NCBI GenBank assembly: GCA_027492445.1
Contig: JAPUES010000171.1
Location: forward strand, 1-10,091
DNA length: 10,091 nt
Direction of reading: 5' to 3'
Source: Sporomusaceae bacterium
GTDB lineage: Bacteria > Bacillota > Negativicutes > DSM-13327
Position numbers and translations under genes: made by a program. Positions within the stretch are counted from its first letter, which is position 1; each line of letters opens with the position of its first letter. Shown piece by piece: positions 5,553-10,091 of this stretch. The notes under the pieces were generated by a model. It saw nothing but the letters and a program-made list of their open reading frames with translations. It searched no databases and had not been told where the DNA came from.

Positions 5553-7394
5553 ATGAATTCAGTAATGTTACTTGTCACGGCAGCGTGCATATTTTTATTG
5601 GCCTATCGCTATTATTCTGCTTTTATTGCAACAAAAGTATTAATGCTAGATGATTCTATTGTTACACCGGCGTATCGTTGTAATGATGGGCGTGAATTTG
5701 TACCTACGAATAAATGGGTGTTATTTGGACATCATTTTGCCGCCATTGCTGGAGCCGGTCCTTTGATTGGGCCAGTGCTGGCAGCTCAATATGGCTGGGG
5801 ACCAGGATTTATGTGGATACTACTAGGGTCAGTCTTTGCTGGTGGTGTACATGATTTTATTATCTTATTTGCTTCCGTACGTCATGGCGGACAATCCTTA
5901 GCAACCATTGCCCGCAAAGAAGTTGGTCCTATTACAGGTGTTACTACCTCTTTAGCTATTTTATTTATTATTATTGTAGCCTTGGCTGGTTTGGCCATTG
6001 TGGTGGTAAATGCGTTATTTAAAAATCCTTGGGGTGTATATACCTTAACCATGACCATTCCCATTGCTATTCTTATTGGACTATATATGTTCAAAATTGT
6101 GCCAGGTGCCATTCGTTCGGGGTCTATTGTAGGCTTTATACTCGTTATGGCAGCTGTGTTTACTGGTCATTATATTCCTGGTTCATCATGGGGGGAGTTC
6201 TTTACCTTAACAAAAAATCAATTGGCAATTGCCTTGCCAACCTATGGATTTTTTGCTGCAGTATTACCCGTATGGCTGCTACTCGCACCTCGAGACTATT
6301 TGAGTTCCTATATGAAGATCGGCACTATCGGGGCCTTGGCTCTAGGAATTTTGATTGTACAGCCGACGGTAAATATCCCTTTTACGACGGATTTTATTCA
6401 TGGTGGCGGGCCCATCATTCCTGGCCCTGTATGGCCTTATGTATTTATTACGATTGCATGCGGTGCGATTTCAGGATTCCATGCTTTAATTAGTTCCGGT
6501 ACGACGCCCAAGATGATTGAACTGGAGTCGCAAGCCCGTCCTATTGCGTATGGCGGTATGTTGACAGAAGGATTTGTGGCTACTATGGCTTTAATTTCGG
6601 CCGTTGTCCTTATCCCAGGTGATTATTTTGCCATTAATACTTCGCCAGCGGTATTTGCGAAACTAAATATTCCCGCAGTCGATATTAAGCATTTATCAGA
6701 ATTAGTGGGTATGGATGTAGCTGGTCGTCCCGGTGGTGCTGTATCCCTTGCTGTTGGTATGGCAAGTATTTTTTCGGGCATCAATGGTATGGGCCATTTG
6801 ATGAATTATTGGTATCAGTTCATTATTATGTTTGAAGCATTATTTATTTTGACAACTATTGATGCTGGTACACGGGTAGCACGATATATTTTGCAAGATA
6901 TTTTGGGAACCTATTGCTACTCTCCGCTAAAGGAAACAAACTGGTGGCCAGGAAATTTATTTGCTAGTCTTGTTGTGACGGTTAGTTGGGGATATCTTCT
7001 CTATAGTGGAGATGTAGCAAGCATTTGGCCGTTATTTGGGGTAGCCAATCAATTACTAGCCGTAGTAGCGCTAGCTATTGGTACAACAATTATCTTAAAA
7101 ATAGCAGCTAAAAAATCCTATGCCTATATTACCTTTGCCCCCTTGTTGTTTCTTGCCATAACGGTTATGTATGCAGGTGCAATGAATATGATGATGTTTT
7201 TTAAACGGGGCGATACCTTAGGTATTATTAATGGTAGTGTGAGTGTTGTCTTAATGATATTAGTCGTCGTTACCTTGGTAGATAGTATTCGTAAATGGTT
7301 AGAGCTTTTAAAAACAGATAAACCAATCGGTATGAATATAGAAGAATATAATAATTGTAGTATTGGTGATGCAAAACCGAATATCCCAAGCTAA
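5553..7394 (+). CDS. CstA-family transporter (carbon starvation protein A; pyruvate or peptide uptake)
   Basis: A 613-residue polytopic membrane protein of the CstA family. The N-terminal signature HHFAAIAGAGPLIGPVLAAQ is at residues 60-79, followed by GWGPGFMWILLGSVFAGGVHDF and RHGGQSL. Later blocks include SGTTPKMIE, GGMLTEGFVA and DAGTRVARYILQD, all typical of the family. E. coli CstA and BtsT are about 700-720 residues and act in pyruvate and peptide uptake; this protein is the shorter form. I chose ATG 5553 because GGAGAGG (5540-5546) lies 6 bases before it. The in-frame GTG at 5517 would add 12 very polar residues and has no ribosome binding site. It has its own promoter and is followed by a long hairpin, so it is probably monocistronic. 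Pyruvate is an attractive substrate beside a lactate permease, but the sequence does not settle it. Confidence 0.92.
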   Translation: MNSVMLLVTAACIFLLAYRYYSAFIATKVLMLDDSIVTPAYRCNDGREFVPTNKWVLFGHHFAAIAGAGPLIGPVLAAQYGWGPGFMWILLGSVFAGGVHDFIILFASVRHGGQSLATIARKEVGPITGVTTSLAILFIIIVALAGLAIVVVNALFKNPWGVYTLTMTIPIAILIGLYMFKIVPGAIRSGSIVGFILVMAAVFTGHYIPGSSWGEFFTLTKNQLAIALPTYGFFAAVLPVWLLLAPRDYLSSYMKIGTIGALALGILIVQPTVNIPFTTDFIHGGGPIIPGPVWPYVFITIACGAISGFHALISSGTTPKMIELESQARPIAYGGMLTEGFVATMALISAVVLIPGDYFAINTSPAVFAKLNIPAVDIKHLSELVGMDVAGRPGGAVSLAVGMASIFSGINGMGHLMNYWYQFIIMFEALFILTTIDAGTRVARYILQDILGTYCYSPLKETNWWPGNLFASLVVTVSWGYLLYSGDVASIWPLFGVANQLLAVVALAIGTTIILKIAAKKSYAYITFAPLLFLAITVMYAGAMNMMMFFKRGDTLGIINGSVSVVLMILVVVTLVDSIRKWLELLKTDKPIGMNIEEYNNCSIGDAKPNIPS

Positions 7395-7412
7395 CAATAC
7401 ATAAGGTAATAG

Positions 7413-7469
7413 GTGAAAGCCAGATTTTACGTAAACAGTACGATGTTTAGCGTGAAATCTGGCTTTTAC
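7413..7469 (+). terminator. Long hairpin after the CstA-family gene, probable terminator
   Basis: GTGAAAGCCAGATTTTACG (7413-7431) pairs with the segment ending at 7469, including CGTGAAATCTGGCTTTTAC, giving about 19 bp with two or three G-U pairs. A TAAAC/GTTTA inner helix continues the stem after one bulged G. The T tail is short (TTTT interrupted by AC), so termination may be incomplete, or the structure may act by protecting the mRNA 3' end. It ends 16 bases before the -35 box of the nadB promoter. Confidence 0.7.
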
Positions 7470-7484
7470 TCTTATACTTTACTC

Positions 7485-7513
7485 TTGCCATGAGATACTA
7501 AGAGGTTTATAAT
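7485..7513 (+). promoter_or_regulatory. Promoter of the nadB-nadC operon
   Basis: TTGCCA (7485-7490) and a perfect TATAAT (7508-7513) are exactly 17 bases apart. Transcription would start at about 7520, which gives a leader of roughly 110 bases before nadB and places the start at the edge of the candidate NiaR site. Confidence 0.85.
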
Positions 7514-7520
7514 AACTCTG

Positions 7521-7540
7521 ACAAGACAGGTGTATAGACA
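7521..7540 (+). promoter_or_regulatory. Candidate NiaR operator at the nadB transcription start
   Basis: ACAAGACAGGTGTATAGACA follows the -10 box directly. Its core AGACA-GG-TGTAT (7524-7535) is an imperfect inverted repeat (ACA/TGT arms, 4 of 5 positions per arm), and GACA recurs at 7520, 7525 and 7537. From memory, Firmicutes NiaR/YrxA sites contain an ACA..TGT core of this kind; I cannot check the exact consensus here. The position at +1 to +20 is suited to repression, and niaR is encoded in the same window. Confidence 0.6.
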
Positions 7541-7557
7541 AAAAGGAGTAACATGCA

Positions 7558-7602
7558 ATGTTACTGTTGATTAAAACTTACTTACTAGTTAACGCAAAGT
7601 AG
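7558..7602 (+). CDS. Candidate 14-codon leader ORF upstream of nadB
   Basis: The frame reads MLLLIKTYLLVNAK, from ATG 7558 to TAG 7600-7602. AAGGAG (7543-7548) lies 9 bases before it, a good ribosome binding site that no annotated gene uses. A second ATG at 7553 with the same site would give only MQCYC. The frame ends 28 bases before nadB and is rich in Leu (five of 14). A weak stem (TAGTTAAC with GTTGACTG, 14-base loop) spans its end. I see no attenuator structure, so it may be a leader peptide or simply fortuitous. Confidence 0.35.
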   Translation: MLLLIKTYLLVNAK

Positions 7603-7630
7603 AAAAAGTTGACTGATAGGGGGAAGGATA

Positions 7631-9214
7631 TTGTTTAGTCAGTATTTAAAAAACTTTGATTCGCGGGATTTGGAAGAAATAGAGACGGAATGTTTAGTAG
7701 TGGGAGGCGGAATCGCCGGTTTATTTGCAGCGTGGGCCGCCCAGGAAAAAGGGGCAAAGGTCACGATAATTACCAAGCAAAGCATTAGAGATAGCAACAC
7801 GGACAAGGCGCAAGGCGGTATTGCGGCTGCAATTGGTACTTATGATTCCCCGGAAATACACATGGAAGATACCTTGGTTGCCGGTGCAGGATTGTGTAAT
7901 GAACGTGCCGTAAAAATGGTGGTTACGGAAGGTGTGGCTAGAATTGAGGATTTGATTGCACTCGGGGTAAAGTTTGATCGCCAAGGGGATGAAATTGCTC
8001 TGGCCAAAGAAGGGTGCCATAGTAAAGCACGAGTCCTTCATGCCAATGGCGATGCTACGGGTGCGGAAATTATTCGCGGCTTGGCAAGAAAAATAGCTGA
8101 GACGCCTACTATAGAAATGATAGAAGAACAATTATTGGTAGATTTATTAGTAGAAGATAATATTTGCTATGGTGCCTTAGTTTTTGATCGCCAGTCTGAG
8201 AAGTATCGGATTTTCAAGAGTCCAGTTGTGGTGTTAGCGACAGGCGGCATTGGACAATTATATGAACATACTACCAACCCTGAAGTGGCAACGGCGGATG
8301 GCATTGGAGCAGCTTGGCGGGCTGGCGCTGAAATCATGGATATGGAGTTTGTTCAGTTTCACCCGACAGCTCTCGTATTACCGAATGCGCCACGGTTTTT
8401 GATTTCAGAAGCAATGCGCGGGGAAGGGGCTCAGCTACAGAATATTGCAGGGAAAAGATTTATGCCGAGTTATCATTCCATGGCCGAACTAGCGCCTAGA
8501 GATGTGGTTACACAAGCAATTTTTTCGGAAATGCAAGAGACAAATAGTAACCATGTATTATTAGATAATAGTCATTTAGGACCACAGCGGATAAAAGCTA
8601 GATTTCCATTGATTACAGATACTTGTTTACAATATGGGCTAGATATTACGAGAGAGCTTATTCCCGTTGCCCCTGCTGCCCATTATATGATGGGGGGCGT
8701 GAAGATTAACATGTGGGGAGAAACCAGTATTGAGGGGCTATTTTCCTGTGGAGAATCCAGCTGTCTTGGTGTACATGGTGCCAATCGTTTAGCTAGTAAT
8801 TCTCTCTTAGAAGGATTAGTGATGGGGGAACGAATTGCTAAACGCTGGGCTAGTTTGAGTAAATCTAAAAAAAGAACAACAAAAGTATTTGTAAATACTA
8901 CATTGAAGACGGGAATCAGTTGTGATTATGGTGCACTACGTCAAGGCTTAAAAAAAAATATGGATCAAAAAGTGGGGCCGCTGCGCACTGGAGCAGGGTT
9001 GTCAGAAGCCCTGCAGTGGTTTAAACAATGGGAACATTTATCACAATATGAAGCAAAGGATGTTATAGAGATTGAGGTGCGGAATATGCTAACTGCTGGC
9101 AGGCTAGTAGCCAAGGCGGCTGCTTTGCGTACAGAAAGTAGAGGCGGACATTTTCGCCAAGATTATCCTACGACCTTAGCTAGTTGGCGCAGGCATCTGT
9201 CACTAAAAAAGTAG
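7631..9214 (+). CDS. nadB: L-aspartate oxidase (first step of de novo NAD synthesis)
   Basis: A 527-residue cytoplasmic FAD enzyme oxidising L-aspartate to iminoaspartate, the substrate of NadA. The dinucleotide-binding motif VVGGGIAGLFAAWAA is at residues 23-37, followed by SNTDKAQGGIAAA at 55-67. Residues matching the active site of E. coli NadB are at identical positions: E121, H244 (in QFHPTAL), R290 (in APRDVV) and H351 (in HYMMGGVKI). R386 lies in GANRLASNSLLEGLV, a block shared with fumarate reductase flavoproteins; the absence of a respiratory-chain neighbour and the adjacent nadC favour NadB. The start is TTG at 7631 with GGGGGAAGGA (7619-7628) just upstream; an in-frame stop at 7610-7612 excludes anything longer. 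The C-terminus has the helical domain typical of the family. It is the first large gene of an operon with nadC, 44 bases away, and is probably repressed by NiaR. Confidence 0.96.
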   Translation: MFSQYLKNFDSRDLEEIETECLVVGGGIAGLFAAWAAQEKGAKVTIITKQSIRDSNTDKAQGGIAAAIGTYDSPEIHMEDTLVAGAGLCNERAVKMVVTEGVARIEDLIALGVKFDRQGDEIALAKEGCHSKARVLHANGDATGAEIIRGLARKIAETPTIEMIEEQLLVDLLVEDNICYGALVFDRQSEKYRIFKSPVVVLATGGIGQLYEHTTNPEVATADGIGAAWRAGAEIMDMEFVQFHPTALVLPNAPRFLISEAMRGEGAQLQNIAGKRFMPSYHSMAELAPRDVVTQAIFSEMQETNSNHVLLDNSHLGPQRIKARFPLITDTCLQYGLDITRELIPVAPAAHYMMGGVKINMWGETSIEGLFSCGESSCLGVHGANRLASNSLLEGLVMGERIAKRWASLSKSKKRTTKVFVNTTLKTGISCDYGALRQGLKKNMDQKVGPLRTGAGLSEALQWFKQWEHLSQYEAKDVIEIEVRNMLTAGRLVAKAAALRTESRGGHFRQDYPTTLASWRRHLSLKK

Positions 9215-9258
9215 CGTGTTATTATGGCAAAGTATTATTTATAAGAGGAGAGTTTTAC

Positions 9259-10091
9259 ATGAATGTTACACAGATGAAGCTACTTATTGAACGCTGTCTA
9301 GCAGAAGATGTGGGTAGTGGTGATATTACTACCAATAGTATCGTGCCAGAAAGAGCGACTGCCGTTGCTATTATTCATACCAAAGAGGCTGGTATCGTAG
9401 CAGGTCTGGCCGTCGTAGAAATGGTTTTTTGCCTCTTAGGGCCGAACATTTCTTTTACAGCGAAGGTAAAGGATGGAGACCGAGTCCCAGCGGGCACGGT
9501 GCTTGCTGAGGTAGAAGGCAATGCAAAAGCCATTTTAACAGGGGAACGTGTGGCGTTAAATTTTCTGCAGCGCATGAGTGGTATTGCTACCCGTACATCG
9601 TTGTTAGTTGATAAGATTAAGGATTATCCAGTACGGGTGGTCGATACTCGTAAGACGACACCAGGTCTTCGAATGCTAGAAAAATATGCTGTTCTTATGG
9701 GTGGGGGACATAATCATAGGTTTGGCTTATATGATGCTGTGATGATTAAGGATAATCATATAAAGGTTGCTGGCGGTATTGGGCAAGCAATAGTAGCTGC
9801 CCGCAAAAAGGTTTCCCACATGGTGAAAATAGAGGTTGAGGTAGAAGATTTAGCAGGGGTAAGGGAAGCACTGCTAGAAAAAGCAGATATTATTATGCTG
9901 GATAATATGAATGTAGAGGCTATGAAGGAAGCGGTAAGGATAATAGATGGTCGGGCGCTAGTGGAAGCATCCGGTGGAATTGATGAAGGAAGTATTGTTG
10001 AGATTGCGAGGACTGGTATCGATATTATATCCGTTGGCGCTCTTACTCACTCTATAAAGTCCCTAGATATTAGCTTAGATATTGGGGAGAT
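9259..10091 (+). CDS. nadC: Nicotinate-nucleotide pyrophosphorylase (quinolinate phosphoribosyltransferase), 3' end cut by the window
   Basis: 277 residues are visible; homologues are about 275-290 long, so only a few codons are missing. The enzyme combines quinolinate with phosphoribosyl pyrophosphate, releasing CO2 and diphosphate to give nicotinate mononucleotide. Landmarks in order are EDVGSGDIT (15-23), GERVALNFLQRMSGIAT (95-111), DTRKTTPGLRMLEKYAV (129-145), GGGHNHRFGLYDAVMIKDNHI (148-168), KIEVEV (190-195), IMLDNM (212-217) and EASGGI (236-241). Substrate and phosphate-binding residues expected for the family, R97, R131, K132, H153, R154, K164, E193 and D215, are all present. The start ATG has AGAGGAGAG (9244-9252) 6 bases upstream. 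It follows nadB with no terminator, so both are on one transcript. nadA, needed between them in the pathway, is not in the window and may lie just to the right. Confidence 0.96.
   Translation, partial: MNVTQMKLLIERCLAEDVGSGDITTNSIVPERATAVAIIHTKEAGIVAGLAVVEMVFCLLGPNISFTAKVKDGDRVPAGTVLAEVEGNAKAILTGERVALNFLQRMSGIATRTSLLVDKIKDYPVRVVDTRKTTPGLRMLEKYAVLMGGGHNHRFGLYDAVMIKDNHIKVAGGIGQAIVAARKKVSHMVKIEVEVEDLAGVREALLEKADIIMLDNMNVEAMKEAVRIIDGRALVEASGGIDEGSIVEIARTGIDIISVGALTHSIKSLDISLDIGE

Noticed and set aside
6029..6493. 154-codon plus-strand frame inside the CstA-family gene
   Set aside because: It is the wrong frame of a well-conserved transporter. Its Cys/Tyr/Trp-rich composition is typical of a shadow frame.

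Overview
The window looks like chromosomal housekeeping and central-metabolism DNA from a low-to-moderate-GC, Gram-positive-lineage anaerobe. Evidence for this is the Firmicutes-type NiaR repressor, the nadB-nadC order, purine-rich Shine-Dalgarno sites, TTG starts, U-tailed terminators after most genes, and tRNA genes with encoded CCA. The pairing of a lactate permease with a FadR-type GntR regulator and a CstA-family transporter suggests a lactate-using Negativicutes such as Pelosinus or Sporomusa. That placement is inference from gene content, not proven by the sequence.

Layout. 1-185 is the 3' end of a spermidine synthase (speE), closed by a strong hairpin that also sits at the end of the convergent gene. 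266-1378 (minus) is an M29-family metallo-aminopeptidase with a TTG start. 1476-1802 is a compact tRNA operon (Asn, Glu, Val) with a near-consensus promoter and its own terminator. 2005-2520 encodes NiaR, the niacin-responsive repressor of NAD synthesis, preceded by two very short candidate ORFs. 2668-4434 is an L-lactate permease gene whose promoter overlaps a perfect 17-bp palindrome of FadR/LldR type. 4613-5395 encodes a GntR/FCD regulator, the obvious candidate to bind that palindrome. 5553-7394 encodes a CstA-family carboxylate/peptide transporter under its own strong promoter. 7485-10091 is a nadB-nadC operon, with nadC running off the right edge only a few codons before its expected end.

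Two regulatory modules are interleaved. In the NAD module, NiaR is likely to repress nadBC through a site containing ACAGGTGT that sits at the predicted transcription start. NadB (aspartate to iminoaspartate) and NadC (quinolinate to nicotinate mononucleotide) are the first and third steps of de novo NAD synthesis; the second enzyme, NadA, is not in the window. In the carbon module, the GntR/FCD protein probably controls lactate uptake and perhaps CstA.

I found no mobile element, CRISPR array, phage gene or defence system, and nothing I would call an undescribed biological system. The items most worth checking are regulatory: the lactate-permease palindrome, the nadB operator and 14-codon leader ORF, the tiny coupled ORFs before niaR, and a hydrophobic 36-codon frame running through the niaR terminator.
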